Assembly (NCBI GenBank): GCA_964613725.1
Contig: CAZTJY010000001.1
Span: 1 to 64,000 of the forward strand
DNA from: Parapedobacter sp964613725
Lineage (GTDB): Bacteria; Bacteroidota; Bacteroidia; Sphingobacteriales; Sphingobacteriaceae
Reading direction: 5' to 3'
Length of the DNA: 64,000 bases
The position numbers and the translations under genes were made by a program. The notes beneath the pieces are model-generated. The model was not told where the DNA came from. It ran no database searches and worked only from the letters and a program-made list of their open reading frames with translations. Below, one piece after another: positions 1 to 8,337 of the stretch. Position 1 is the first letter of the stretch. The number at the start of each line of letters is the position of its first letter.

Positions 1-447
1 TCATGGTTTATGATAAAAAGTGCCCTAGGTTATCGACCGATTTCTACAAATCGATTTAACCATTGGCCACATTATTACGGGCCAATACTTGCAAAAATAA
101 GGACGCATTATCGACCGTGAAATACCTATTTTTAGGTATTATTTGCTGGGCTACGACAACACCATATACAACGAACTAAAGGTTAATATACAACGTAATA
201 AATGTTTGATTTATAAAATAATATAATAAACACTTTAAGTTACTGATCAATACTTCACACAATAAACACACAAGACTAACAATCAGCCGATTAACCATTT
301 ATCCCTGTCAAAACGTCACCGGATGTTATCCCCCGCCCTCCTTGCCCCCAAAAGCGCCAGATACCCGGCCAAAAGCCGTATAGCCGAAGCTGGCCGTTAT
401 CCCATAAAATCGTATCTTTGTGTGATTTTTAACTTAGGGAGACAACT
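1..447. other. non-coding leader region with repeats
   Basis: No supported gene is seen in this AT-rich stretch. It holds a 10-bp direct repeat TTATCGACCG (30-39 and 108-117), an inverted repeat ATTGGCC/GGCCAAT (62-68 and 80-86), a perfect 8-bp hairpin with a TTTT loop (121-140), and CGGCCA/TGGCCG arms (366-371 and 391-396) just upstream of a promoter-like -7 box. The hairpin at 121-140 could be a terminator for a gene left of the window, but it lacks a clear T tract. Confidence 0.5.
413..420 (+). promoter_or_regulatory. Bacteroidota -7 element for the antiporter operon
   Basis: TATCTTTG matches the known Bacteroidota -7 consensus TAnnTTTG. It lies 27 nt before the ATG at 448, with an AGGGAG ribosome-binding-like stretch in between. 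No good TTG -33 box is seen at the usual 19-21 nt distance (only TGG at 391-393), so the promoter call rests mainly on the -7 box. Confidence 0.45.
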
Positions 448-924
448 ATGTCAATTGTAAGAGAATCAGACTTGATTGGTATCGGCAAGAAGTACCAGAT
501 TGAAACCGAGGCGGGAGACCACATGGTAGTGGTTATCCACGACGATGGGCGGCGGGAGCTCTACCGTTATGATCAAGAAGAGAGTGAATCCAAATGCGTG
601 ATGACACTTTCTGATGAAGAGTCACGCCAAGTGGCTGGAATCATAGGCGGGTTATCCTACAAACCAAAAGCACTGGAGACCATCGAGGTTGCACTTGATG
701 ACCTCAGCATCGAATGGATAAAAGTAAGTAAGGATTCTCCAAGTCTCGGCAAGTCGATTGGCGAATTGGAGGTGCGCAAACGCACAGGTGCATCGATCAT
801 CGCCGCGATAGAAGAAGGCGATAGCATTATTAATCCAGGGCCGGACTATGTGATGCACGCGGATACCACGATGGTCGTTGCAGGAAAGCGTAACCACATC
901 AAATTGATCAAAGAAATTCTATAG
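448..924 (+). CDS. khtT: cation:proton antiporter regulatory subunit (KhtT-like, TrkA-C domain)
   Basis: A 158-residue cytoplasmic protein with no membrane segment. Residues about 85-158 look like a TrkA-C (RCK-C) domain: an acidic, Val-rich strand pattern followed by a GASIIAAIEEG-type core and a closing Lys/Ile helix. The N-terminal half fits the KhtT/CpaA regulatory family. In that family the subunit gates the partner antiporter in response to ligands such as nucleotides or pH. It is 9 nt upstream of the antiporter gene, and an AGGGAG ribosome site precedes its ATG. The pairing supports the call; the ligand is not predictable. The symbol is by family likeness. Confidence 0.85.
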   Translation: MSIVRESDLIGIGKKYQIETEAGDHMVVVIHDDGRRELYRYDQEESESKCVMTLSDEESRQVAGIIGGLSYKPKALETIEVALDDLSIEWIKVSKDSPSLGKSIGELEVRKRTGASIIAAIEEGDSIINPGPDYVMHADTTMVVAGKRNHIKLIKEIL

Positions 925-933
925 GAGAAGCGT

Positions 934-2193
934 ATGGCGTCACATACCCTGATATTTGAAATCGGTATAGCCGTCGGTTTAGTTGCACTCGTCGGATTGA
1001 TTTCCAACAAGTTGCGGTTCTCGGTTATCCCCTTTTTCATATTGATAGGGATGGTGCTTGGCCAGCATGCGCCTACATTCGGCAACGTTGACCTTACGTT
1101 TACGGAAAGCAAGCCGTTTATTGACTTCATGGGGCGGCTGGGTGTGCTATTCCTCCTCTTTTATCTCGGTTTGGAATTTTCTGTGGGCCGCCTCATCAAA
1201 TCGGGGAAGTCCATCGTCACCGGCGGCACATTTTACGTCATCCTGAATTTCTGTTCAGGCTTGCTCATCGGCTGGATGATGGGTCTTCCATTTAAGGAAA
1301 TCATGGTGCTTTGTGGCATCATGACCAGTTCGTCGACAGCCATCGTGGCGAAGGTGCTAACCGACTTGAAGCGGACAGCCAACCCCGAAACCGAGGTCAT
1401 TATGGGCATGATTATGTTCGATGACCTGTTTATCGCCATGCATATTTCGTTCCTTTCGGGACTGATACTCACGGGTAGCAGCTCGTTTTGGACAGTAGCT
1501 GGCACGTCGTTGCTAGCGTTAGGGTTTATCCTCGCCTTCCTTATCCTCGGCAGGAAACTGGTGCCGGCGATTGACAGGATTCTGCAGGACAAAACGTCTG
1601 AACTGTTCGTCCTTGTCATCTTTGCCCTACTATTTATCGTTGCTGGTTTTTCGGAAACCATCCATGTGGCGGAAGCTATCGGCGCTTTAATGGCGGGGTT
1701 GGTACTTGCCGATTCGCAATACATCAAGCGTATCGAACAACTGGTACTTCCCTTCAAAGACTTCTTTGGCGCGATGTTTTTCTTCAGCTTCGGCCTGTCC
1801 ATCGACCCTACTACCCTGAGTGGTGCCGTGCTATGGGCTTCCATTGCCGCACTGGTGACCATTATTTGTAATGTCGCTTCCGGTTATTTCGCTTCCCGTT
1901 TCTCCGGTCTGAAGAAACGCAATTCCGTCGATATCGGGTTTACGCTAGCGGCGCGCGGCGAATTTTCCATTATCATGGCCAATATAGGCAAGGCCGGGAA
2001 GCTCCTCCCCGTCATTCAGTCGTTTGTGGTGGTGTATGTATTGATATTATCTATTGTTGCTCCACTGCTCACCAAAGAGTCACGCACCATCTGGAATGCC
2101 TTATTTGGCAAAGGTAATGTGGAAAAGAAGCCTGTAAAAACACTAAGCGACCTTGAAAAGCGCGCTATCGATAACGAAAACACATCGCCATGA
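934..2193 (+). CDS. khtU: cation:proton antiporter (CPA2 family, KhtU/KefB-like)
   Basis: A 419-residue integral membrane protein, hydrophobic almost throughout, with about 12 predicted helices. It fits the Na_H_Exchanger domain of the CPA2 family, including the SSSTAIVAKVL stretch near residue 130, a membrane-embedded FDD motif around 160, and LAARGEFSIIMA near residue 340. It lacks the C-terminal RCK/TrkA-N domain of KefB/KefC, which agrees with a separate regulatory subunit encoded just upstream. The likely role is K+ (or Na+)/H+ exchange at the inner membrane for pH and potassium homeostasis. Its stop codon overlaps the next ATG by 4 nt, so the three genes form one transcript. Confidence 0.88.
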   Translation: MASHTLIFEIGIAVGLVALVGLISNKLRFSVIPFFILIGMVLGQHAPTFGNVDLTFTESKPFIDFMGRLGVLFLLFYLGLEFSVGRLIKSGKSIVTGGTFYVILNFCSGLLIGWMMGLPFKEIMVLCGIMTSSSTAIVAKVLTDLKRTANPETEVIMGMIMFDDLFIAMHISFLSGLILTGSSSFWTVAGTSLLALGFILAFLILGRKLVPAIDRILQDKTSELFVLVIFALLFIVAGFSETIHVAEAIGALMAGLVLADSQYIKRIEQLVLPFKDFFGAMFFFSFGLSIDPTTLSGAVLWASIAALVTIICNVASGYFASRFSGLKKRNSVDIGFTLAARGEFSIIMANIGKAGKLLPVIQSFVVVYVLILSIVAPLLTKESRTIWNALFGKGNVEKKPVKTLSDLEKRAIDNENTSP

Positions 2194-2801
2194 AACACGT
2201 TTCAATCCCGGTATTGCTGGCGGCTTTACTCGCCTCTTGTGGCAATGCATCCAAATCGGATGGCAACGATGCGGGCGCCATTCCGCTATTTGAAATCGTC
2301 AGCAATCCCGCCCATCCCACACATATCGCCTTGCGGTTAGTGAGCCGCACAGACAGCGACACATCCATAACCTATGTGGCCAAAGGATTATATGGCGGAG
2401 ATACCGTCGGATTCCATATCGAATTGGATAAGCAGATCGTTGCAGGCATTAGCCCGGAGGGGTCGGTCGACGAAGAAAATGGATTCACTACCGGGTCCAT
2501 TACGTTTCTGCGCTCGGGGCTCGAAAGCGACCGATTCGCCACTGTATTGGCAGAATTATGGCGCGTGGATAATGTGACCAGGATGAAAGCCACTCCTATC
2601 GAGCCGCTGGTATTTTCGTCCAACCGTATTGCCGTGGATTACGACAAGTCATTCACGTATAGTTTCAAGTTGTTTTTTTCACCCGGTGCGCCCGTGCCGG
2701 GGGAAGTATTCTTTACATTCGACACATTCAAGAAAACCATCGAATTCCAGGAAAAAGACGCGCAATTCCGCTCTCAGATCGTTCACTCCTTTGGCGAATA
2801 G
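2190..2801 (+). CDS. hypothetical lipoprotein in the antiporter operon
   Basis: A 203-residue protein with a short signal peptide and a lipobox (LLASC, Cys17). The mature part is beta-rich and I do not recognise a family. Its start codon overlaps the stop of the antiporter gene (ATGA, 2190-2193), so it is translationally coupled, but that need not mean a shared function. Features seen are several acidic/aromatic strands and no catalytic motif. It is probably anchored on the periplasmic or outer-membrane face. Confidence 0.7.
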   Translation: MKHVSIPVLLAALLASCGNASKSDGNDAGAIPLFEIVSNPAHPTHIALRLVSRTDSDTSITYVAKGLYGGDTVGFHIELDKQIVAGISPEGSVDEENGFTTGSITFLRSGLESDRFATVLAELWRVDNVTRMKATPIEPLVFSSNRIAVDYDKSFTYSFKLFFSPGAPVPGEVFFTFDTFKKTIEFQEKDAQFRSQIVHSFGE

Positions 2802-2832
2802 CCTCGCGTGGACTGTGTGAGCTGAATCTCGT

Positions 2833-3153
2833 TTACATGAAGCCGAGTTCCAGCCGGGCCACGTCGCTCATCATGCTTTTGTCCCAGGCGGGATCAAACG
2901 TGAGTTCTACGAGCGCTTGGTTCACGCCTGGTACCTCCCCTACCTTGCGTTGCACTTCGTCGATGATGTCTCCAGCCACCGGGCATCCAGGTGCGGTCAA
3001 TGTCATCACCACCTTGGCAATGCCGCCTTCTTTGGTAATTAATTCATATACCAAACCCAATTCAACAATGTTAACGGGGATTTCCGGGTCAAAAACAGTT
3101 TCCAACGTTTCGGTAATGGCCGGAGCTAACTGTAAAGGGTCGTTGACTATCAT
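2833..3153 (-). CDS. SufT/MIP18-like iron-sulfur cluster assembly factor (DUF59)
   Basis: About 106 residues matching the DUF59/MIP18 family: an ETVFDPEIPVNIVELGLVY stretch, then a TAPGCPVAGDI motif with the conserved Cys, then the GV-x5-VELTFDP strand. Family members help assemble or target Fe-S clusters and are often part of suf operons; here the gene stands alone. I chose the ATG at 3153 because AAGGAAG lies just upstream and because a -7 box (TAAATTTG, 3185-3178) sits where a longer reading frame (to 3180, TTG) would have to begin. No other suf genes are in the window. Confidence 0.85.
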   Translation of the reverse strand: MIVNDPLQLAPAITETLETVFDPEIPVNIVELGLVYELITKEGGIAKVVMTLTAPGCPVAGDIIDEVQRKVGEVPGVNQALVELTFDPAWDKSMMSDVARLELGFM

Positions 3154-3177
3154 GCGCTTCCTTGTATTATGGTTCAA

Positions 3178-3185
3178 CAAATTTA
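3178..3185 (-). promoter_or_regulatory. -7 element for the DUF59 gene
   Basis: On the minus strand TAAATTTG matches TAnnTTTG and lies 24 nt before the ATG at 3153. It helps decide the start, since the longer ORF start at 3180 would be inside or upstream of the promoter. No clear -33 box at the ideal distance was found. Confidence 0.4.
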
Positions 3186-3319
3186 GTGTATTTGCACGAC
3201 TTCACCGCATTATCCAACTTTCTTGACATTGCTCCCATAAAACCATAACTTTAACCGACGCAAGTATGTGACTCCTACAGAGATGGAAAAGCATTGAAGA
3301 TCAAAATTTATTAGCGTAT

Positions 3320-4804
3320 ATGAAAACGATCATGACCGCCACGCAACTGCGGGAAGCCGATCGCCATAGCATCGAGCAAACGCCTATAGCCTCGCTCGAC
3401 TTAATGGAAAACGCCGCAACGGCGTTTACAATAGCATTCATGCAGTTGTATCCGGACAAAAACACCAGCATATTAGTATGCTGCGGCACTGGAAATAACG
3501 GCGGAGATGGCTTAGCTGTCGCCAGACTGCTGCAATCACAGGGTTACGATGCCATTGCTGTCTGGATTGCACGGTTTGCCGACCGTGAAAGTGAAGATTT
3601 CGCCGCCAACCTCGCTCGCCTACATCGCACCCCCATCCCCGTTACCGAATGCTTTCCTGCGGATGAATTCGTTAGCATCGAGCAGCGGATCGTTATCGAT
3701 GCATTGGTAGGCTCCGGACTCAATAGGCCATTAGAAGGTGATTGGTTAAGGCTAGCAAAGCATCTTAACCACTCGTCCAGTAAGACCGTTGCCGTAGACA
3801 TTCCATCTGGCCTACGGCCAGATGGTGCAATGCCTGAAAGCGAGTATTCGGTATATGCCGATGACGTGATCACCTTCCACCGACCTAAACTCAGCTTTTT
3901 CTTTCCTGAGTCGACACGGGCGATGACGCGCTTCCATGTAGTCGATATCGGCCTTGACGACGATTACATCGAGCGTTTACCCACGGAATACCGACTGGTG
4001 GAACCCGCCGATATCCAACGTATCTATCGACGCCGGGGCCAGTTTTCCCACAAAGGCACTTACGGCCATGCTCTAGTCTTCGCTGGGGCCGTTGATACTA
4101 TGGGTGCCGCGCTGCTGGCGGCTGGCGCAAGCGTATATGCTGGCACGGGGCTCACCTCCGCCAGCATTCCGGCTGACGGTCTAACGGCCTTAAATGCACG
4201 ATACCCTGAGGTGATGTATTGTGACCGCATAGCCGCAACGGCCTCCATGGAAAAATTCGATGCGATAGCCATGGGTTCAGGATTGGGAGTAGACTATCCC
4301 GATCTACAAAAAATTCTAACTGGAACAAAAAAACCGATGGTCGTCGACGCGGATGCGCTCTCCTTCCTCAGCAAGGATCCAAAACTGCTTCAAAAATTAC
4401 CGCATCAAAGCATCCTCACGCCGCACATGAAGGAGTTCGATCGGTTGTTTGGGCCGCATAACAGCTGGTGGGATCGCGTGCAGACGGCCAAGGAACAGGC
4501 CGCTACCCTCGAATTGATCATTATATTAAAAAACCGGTATACTTTCATTGTACTACCGGATGGTAACATAGCCATCAACCCAAGCGGTAATCCTGCCATG
4601 GCTAGTGGCGGTATGGGCGACGTGCTGACCGGGGTACTTGTATCTTTTTTAGCCCAAGGATATCCCCCTCAAGATGCGGCCATCATGGCGTGTTATCTGC
4701 ATGGCTTGGCTGGCGATAGACTACAGGCTACTGGAATGGCGGTCGTGCCCGCAACTCGCGTCATCGCAGAACTTCCCTATGCTATTGCATCATTGAGTGA
4801 TTAG
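3320..4804 (+). CDS. nnr: bifunctional NAD(P)H-hydrate epimerase / ADP-dependent dehydratase
   Basis: A 494-residue two-domain repair enzyme. The N-terminal YjeF_N epimerase domain (about 1-215) has the GTGNNGGDGLAVARLL motif near residue 56 and a DALVGSGLNRPL stretch near residue 130. The C-terminal ribokinase-like dehydratase (about 230-494) has HKGTYGHALVFAG at its start and NPAMASGGMGDVLTG near residue 427, the conserved nucleotide/active-site loop. Together they convert damaged R- and S-NAD(P)HX back to NAD(P)H in the cytoplasm. The length is the usual one for the fused form. It stands as a single gene, divergent from the DUF59 gene. Confidence 0.93.
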   Translation: MKTIMTATQLREADRHSIEQTPIASLDLMENAATAFTIAFMQLYPDKNTSILVCCGTGNNGGDGLAVARLLQSQGYDAIAVWIARFADRESEDFAANLARLHRTPIPVTECFPADEFVSIEQRIVIDALVGSGLNRPLEGDWLRLAKHLNHSSSKTVAVDIPSGLRPDGAMPESEYSVYADDVITFHRPKLSFFFPESTRAMTRFHVVDIGLDDDYIERLPTEYRLVEPADIQRIYRRRGQFSHKGTYGHALVFAGAVDTMGAALLAAGASVYAGTGLTSASIPADGLTALNARYPEVMYCDRIAATASMEKFDAIAMGSGLGVDYPDLQKILTGTKKPMVVDADALSFLSKDPKLLQKLPHQSILTPHMKEFDRLFGPHNSWWDRVQTAKEQAATLELIIILKNRYTFIVLPDGNIAINPSGNPAMASGGMGDVLTGVLVSFLAQGYPPQDAAIMACYLHGLAGDRLQATGMAVVPATRVIAELPYAIASLSD

Positions 4805-4818
4805 CAAAATCAGACAAT

Positions 4819-4846
4819 GGTACGATCGAACAATCGATTGCGTACC
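4819..4846. repeat. inverted repeat before the DUF4091 gene
   Basis: GGTACG (4819-4824) and CGTACC (4841-4846) form a 6-bp dyad that encloses the palindrome AATCGATT. No T tract follows, so it is unlikely to be an intrinsic terminator. It may be an operator for the downstream gene or a chance dyad. Confidence 0.3.
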
Positions 4847-4904
4847 TGAAGCTGTTGCGAAACCCATAAGCATTCCTTAGTATTGAAGAAGATTAGTAGA
4901 CCGG

Positions 4905-6659
4905 ATGAATAAGAAGAGTATACTACTGCTGTCCAGCTTGGCATTACTGACGGCATGCGATGGTTCACGCCCTGAGAAATCCTGTGAAACCTATGCAGAA
5001 GTTCCCGATCCCGATACGGCGTTTGTCGACTGGTCGGGCGTAAGCGGGCTTAACTATGCCTTTGGTACGATCGATGAACGGTACGCCAAGTCGGCCATAC
5101 CCAACGTGATACCATCCACCAGATGGCAGGGTAACGGTTGGCGTGGAGAGCGCATCTCCGCACAACTCCTCTTGTGGTCTGACCAACCCGTCGACCGGAT
5201 TAAATTTGACTTTTCCCCTTTCATCGCGGAAGATGGTTCGACCATGGATGGATCCATCGGTACAGCACGTTTCGTACGGTACGTGCTTACCGATATTTTT
5301 GCTTCGGGGTGTGGTCACCGTCAACCCGAGGATTTCCCTGTGTCCTTATCGGCCGATGTGCTGGACAATGTCGATTGTTTCGATATGCCGGGGGCTACTA
5401 CCCTACCCGTCTGGCTGAGTTTTGACATTCCCGCCGATGCCAAGCCAGGCATATATACCGGCACACTGAACCTCTACGCCGAAGGCAAGGAAGCAAAAGA
5501 GCTGGATCTATCCATCGAGGTCCTCCCGCAAACATTGCCACCAGCAAGCGAATGGGCATTCCACCTGGATATGTGGCAACACCCGTCGGCCGTTGCACGG
5601 GTGCATGGCGTAGAAGTGTGGTCGGAAGAACACTGGGAGTTGATGAAAGCGCCAATGAAGATGCTGGCCGATGCGGGGCAGAAAGTCATAACGGCCAACC
5701 TGAATAAAGACCCATGGAATAACCAGTGTTTTGATCCTTACGAAGATATGATCCGCTGGACAAAGCAAGCGAACGGCCAATGGGCATACGATTATACCAT
5801 CTTTGACCGCTGGGTCAATTTCATGCTGGATCTAGGTGTAAACAAACTCATCAATTGTTATTCGTTATTGCCTTGGAACCACGAAATCCACTACCTCGAC
5901 GAAGCGTCGGGCACCACCGTGAATGTGAGTGCTAAACCGGGAAGTCCGGAATTCACGGAGCTCTGGGCACCTTTCCTCACTAACTTCCGCGATCACTTGA
6001 GGGCCAAGGGCTGGCTTTCATTTACCAACATTGCCATGGATGAACGCTCGCCCGAAGAGATGAAAATTGCATTGGCGCTGCTCGGCAAGGTTGTTCCCGA
6101 CCTAGGGGTAGCCCTAGCCGACAACCACAAAAGCTACCAGCAATACCCCATGCTGAACGACATCTGTGTGGCCTTCGGAGCTGATTTTGATGAAAAGGAC
6201 TTGGCGTTCAGAAAGGAAAACGGGCTGATAAGCACCTATTATGTGTGTTGTGCCGATGAATTCCCGAATGTGTTCACGTTCTCCGACCCATCCGAAGGCG
6301 TTTTCATGGGATGGTATACACGCGCTTCTGGCCTTGATGGTTATTTACACTGGTCGTATAACTCGTGGACTGAACACCCATTGACCGATTCGCGGTTCCG
6401 CACCTGGCCGGCCGGCGACACGTATGTGATATATCCCGAAGGCCGGAGTTCCATCCGTTTTGAGCGCATCCGTGAAGGTATTCAAGATGCTGAGAAAATA
6501 AGGATATTGCGTGAAAATTTCCTAGCAACCACCGATACAGTTAAATTAGCGATACTTGATGAAGAGTTAGCGAAGTTCAATACGAAGGCGGCACCCGACT
6601 CGACCACGGCCGCGTTGGTTAACCATGGCAAAGCGGTACTCAGAAAGCTAAGTCGATAG
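4905..6659 (+). CDS. DUF4091 glycoside-hydrolase-like lipoprotein
   Basis: A 584-residue lipoprotein (lipobox LLTAC, Cys18). The N-terminal part (about 30-205) is a beta-sandwich ending with a PGIYTGTLNLYAEG strand pattern; the rest resembles a TIM barrel, with the C-terminal DUF4091 signature around 470-540 (GYLHWSYNSW, then a GDTYVIYPEG-type motif and an ERIREGIQDAEK helix). Proteins of this type in Bacteroidota are putative surface glycosidases; Asp/Glu in NIAMDERSPEE (about 376-386) is a candidate active-site region. Substrate unknown. No SusCD genes lie next to it. Confidence 0.8.
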   Translation: MNKKSILLLSSLALLTACDGSRPEKSCETYAEVPDPDTAFVDWSGVSGLNYAFGTIDERYAKSAIPNVIPSTRWQGNGWRGERISAQLLLWSDQPVDRIKFDFSPFIAEDGSTMDGSIGTARFVRYVLTDIFASGCGHRQPEDFPVSLSADVLDNVDCFDMPGATTLPVWLSFDIPADAKPGIYTGTLNLYAEGKEAKELDLSIEVLPQTLPPASEWAFHLDMWQHPSAVARVHGVEVWSEEHWELMKAPMKMLADAGQKVITANLNKDPWNNQCFDPYEDMIRWTKQANGQWAYDYTIFDRWVNFMLDLGVNKLINCYSLLPWNHEIHYLDEASGTTVNVSAKPGSPEFTELWAPFLTNFRDHLRAKGWLSFTNIAMDERSPEEMKIALALLGKVVPDLGVALADNHKSYQQYPMLNDICVAFGADFDEKDLAFRKENGLISTYYVCCADEFPNVFTFSDPSEGVFMGWYTRASGLDGYLHWSYNSWTEHPLTDSRFRTWPAGDTYVIYPEGRSSIRFERIREGIQDAEKIRILRENFLATTDTVKLAILDEELAKFNTKAAPDSTTAALVNHGKAVLRKLSR

Positions 6660-6697
6660 ATAGATCGCTATGCCACCGGATTTTTCTCGTCGTGGCT

Positions 6698-6710
6698 ACT
6701 GGTTTCCAGT
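6698..6710. repeat. short hairpin/dyad upstream of the DUF5362 gene
   Basis: ACTGG-TTT-CCAGT is a perfect 5-bp dyad with a 3-nt loop, 36 nt before the ATG at 6747. A TACCTTTA box at about 6719-6726 is one mismatch from the -7 consensus, so the dyad could be an operator at a weak promoter. It may also be chance. Confidence 0.25.
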
Positions 6711-6746
6711 AAATGGTTACCTTTATCGCGAACAACACCTAATATT

Positions 6747-7226
6747 ATGGAAGAGAACAACCATGTAACGCCTGAGGCAAATGTACCGTCGGAACCATCA
6801 TTGGTCATAAACAAAGAAATCCGTTTCTTTTTATCCGAAATCACTAAATGGAGCAAATTTTTAGCGATTGTTGGTTTTATAATGGCCGCCCTAATCATTT
6901 TGATAGGTATTGCATTCATGTTTTTTGGATCGGCTTTTACTGCCCAACTGCCCACACAATTTGTTTTTACAGGCATGATCGGCGCCATTTATGTGACCAT
7001 GGGCTTATTATATTATTTCCCCGCCAAGTATTTATATGATTTTTCGACGTATGCAAGCCAAGCCTTGGCGGTGCAGAATCAGGAAGCGCTTGTATACGCT
7101 TTCGCCAAATTGAAATCCTTTTATAAGTTTTGGGGAATCCTCATGATCATTGTATTGGCGGTATATGCCATTGCCATCGTCTTAGGGCTACTTGGTGCGG
7201 TATTGGGCGCAATGTGGTTTGTTTGA
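6747..7226 (+). CDS. small membrane protein (DUF5362-like)
   Basis: 159 residues. After a polar N-terminus of about 35 residues come three or four hydrophobic helices (about 37-63, 74-95, 125-158), with a conserved-looking YYFPAKYLYDFS segment between them. This pattern resembles DUF5362 proteins of Bacteroidota. The function is unknown. The stop is 68 nt before the next gene, which is also a membrane protein. Confidence 0.6.
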   Translation: MEENNHVTPEANVPSEPSLVINKEIRFFLSEITKWSKFLAIVGFIMAALIILIGIAFMFFGSAFTAQLPTQFVFTGMIGAIYVTMGLLYYFPAKYLYDFSTYASQALAVQNQEALVYAFAKLKSFYKFWGILMIIVLAVYAIAIVLGLLGAVLGAMWFV

Positions 7227-7294
7227 AGGGCTTGAAAGCACACTTACTATTGATTGGCTACCGTGTAACAAAATCACCAAAGGCACATCAAATC

Positions 7295-7657
7295 ATGATG
7301 AACCAAATACTCAAACTCGAACAGGCAGCTCTACTGATTGCATGCTATATCGTTAGTATGCAGCTCGGCCATCCGTGGTGGCTATTCCTTGCACTTTTGC
7401 TTCTTCCGGATATCAGCATGGTAGGTTACGTAGTGAACAACAGGTGGGGTGCCGTGCTTTATAACCTGTTCCATCACCAGGGTGTTGCTGTAATGGTAAT
7501 CGTTATTGGCTGGTATGCCGGTCAACCTTATGTATTGCTTGCGGGCATTGTCTTACTTGGCCATAGCGCCATGGATAGAATGCTTGGCTACGGCCTAAAG
7601 TATATCACGAGCTTCCAAGACACTCATCTTGGTAAGATCGGCAAGAAAGTGAGTTGA
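7295..7657 (+). CDS. DUF4260 family small membrane protein
   Basis: About 120 residues with three to four membrane helices and the typical DUF4260 features: LLPDISMVGYV near residue 37, YNLFHHQG near 56, and a C-terminal GHSAMDRMLGYGLKY motif. I chose the tandem ATGs at 7295/7298 because the longer open frame from 7130 overlaps the previous gene in an unlikely way. No function is established for the family. Confidence 0.75.
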   Translation: MMNQILKLEQAALLIACYIVSMQLGHPWWLFLALLLLPDISMVGYVVNNRWGAVLYNLFHHQGVAVMVIVIGWYAGQPYVLLAGIVLLGHSAMDRMLGYGLKYITSFQDTHLGKIGKKVS

Positions 7658-7738
7658 GACAATTGTATTAATTGGTTCCAGGACCGTGATTTGCTATAGG
7701 ATAAATGTTAACTTCAATACCGCCATCCGGCCACGTAG

Positions 7739-8332
7739 GTCATACACACTATAACCGGGTCTGCCAGAATCGCGACCTTTGATCCGGCAATCTGCATTTT
7801 GGATGTCATGATGCCCGTTAAGGACGGGTACGCACTTACCGAAGATATCCGCAAGCTCAACGATCGCGTTCCCATTATTTTTCTTACGGCCAAATCGCTG
7901 ACCGAAGACGTGGTGAAAGGTTTTGACCTTGGTGGCAATGACTACCTGAAAAAGCCATTTAGCATGGAGGAGTTGTTTGTGCGGATGAACGCATTACTGA
8001 ATAGAACCGCAAAACCGAAGGCCTCCACAAAAGAGCGATTTATATTCGACAACTATTTATTCAATAACACCTTGCAGGAACTTGCTCTCGGGGACGACGT
8101 GGTTAAGCTTTCCTTCCGGGAATCGGCTTTGCTCAAAATGCTGATGGAACACAAAAACCAGGTGCTCGACCGGAGGATGGCGTTAGACTCCCTTTGGGGG
8201 GGCGATAGTTTCTTTAATGCCCGGAGCATGGATGTGTTCATTTCCAAACTCCGCAAGCATCTAAAAAAGGATGATACTATTGAAATCGTAAATGTCCGAG
8301 GAATCGGGTATAAGTTGATTGTGGAAGAGTAG
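7739..8332 (+). pseudogene. 5'-truncated OmpR-type response regulator
   Basis: The frame opens after a TAG at 7736-7738 and has no ATG or ribosome site at its beginning. It encodes DPAICILDVMMPVKDGY, which holds the phospho-acceptor Asp of a receiver domain, then the rest of the receiver (Thr in FLTAKS, Lys in LKKPFS) and an intact winged-helix OmpR/PhoB DNA-binding domain ending in NVRGIGYKL. About the first 45 residues of the receiver, including the acidic Asp pair that binds Mg2+, are missing. No histidine kinase gene is nearby. A TTG at 7799 could start a shorter product but would not make a functional receiver. The best reading is a remnant of a two-component pair. Confidence 0.75.
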
Positions 8333-8337
8333 GCAGC

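Noticed and set aside
4819..4846. Intrinsic terminator after nnr
   Set aside because: The dyad has no T tract and only six outer base pairs; it is kept as a plain inverted repeat.
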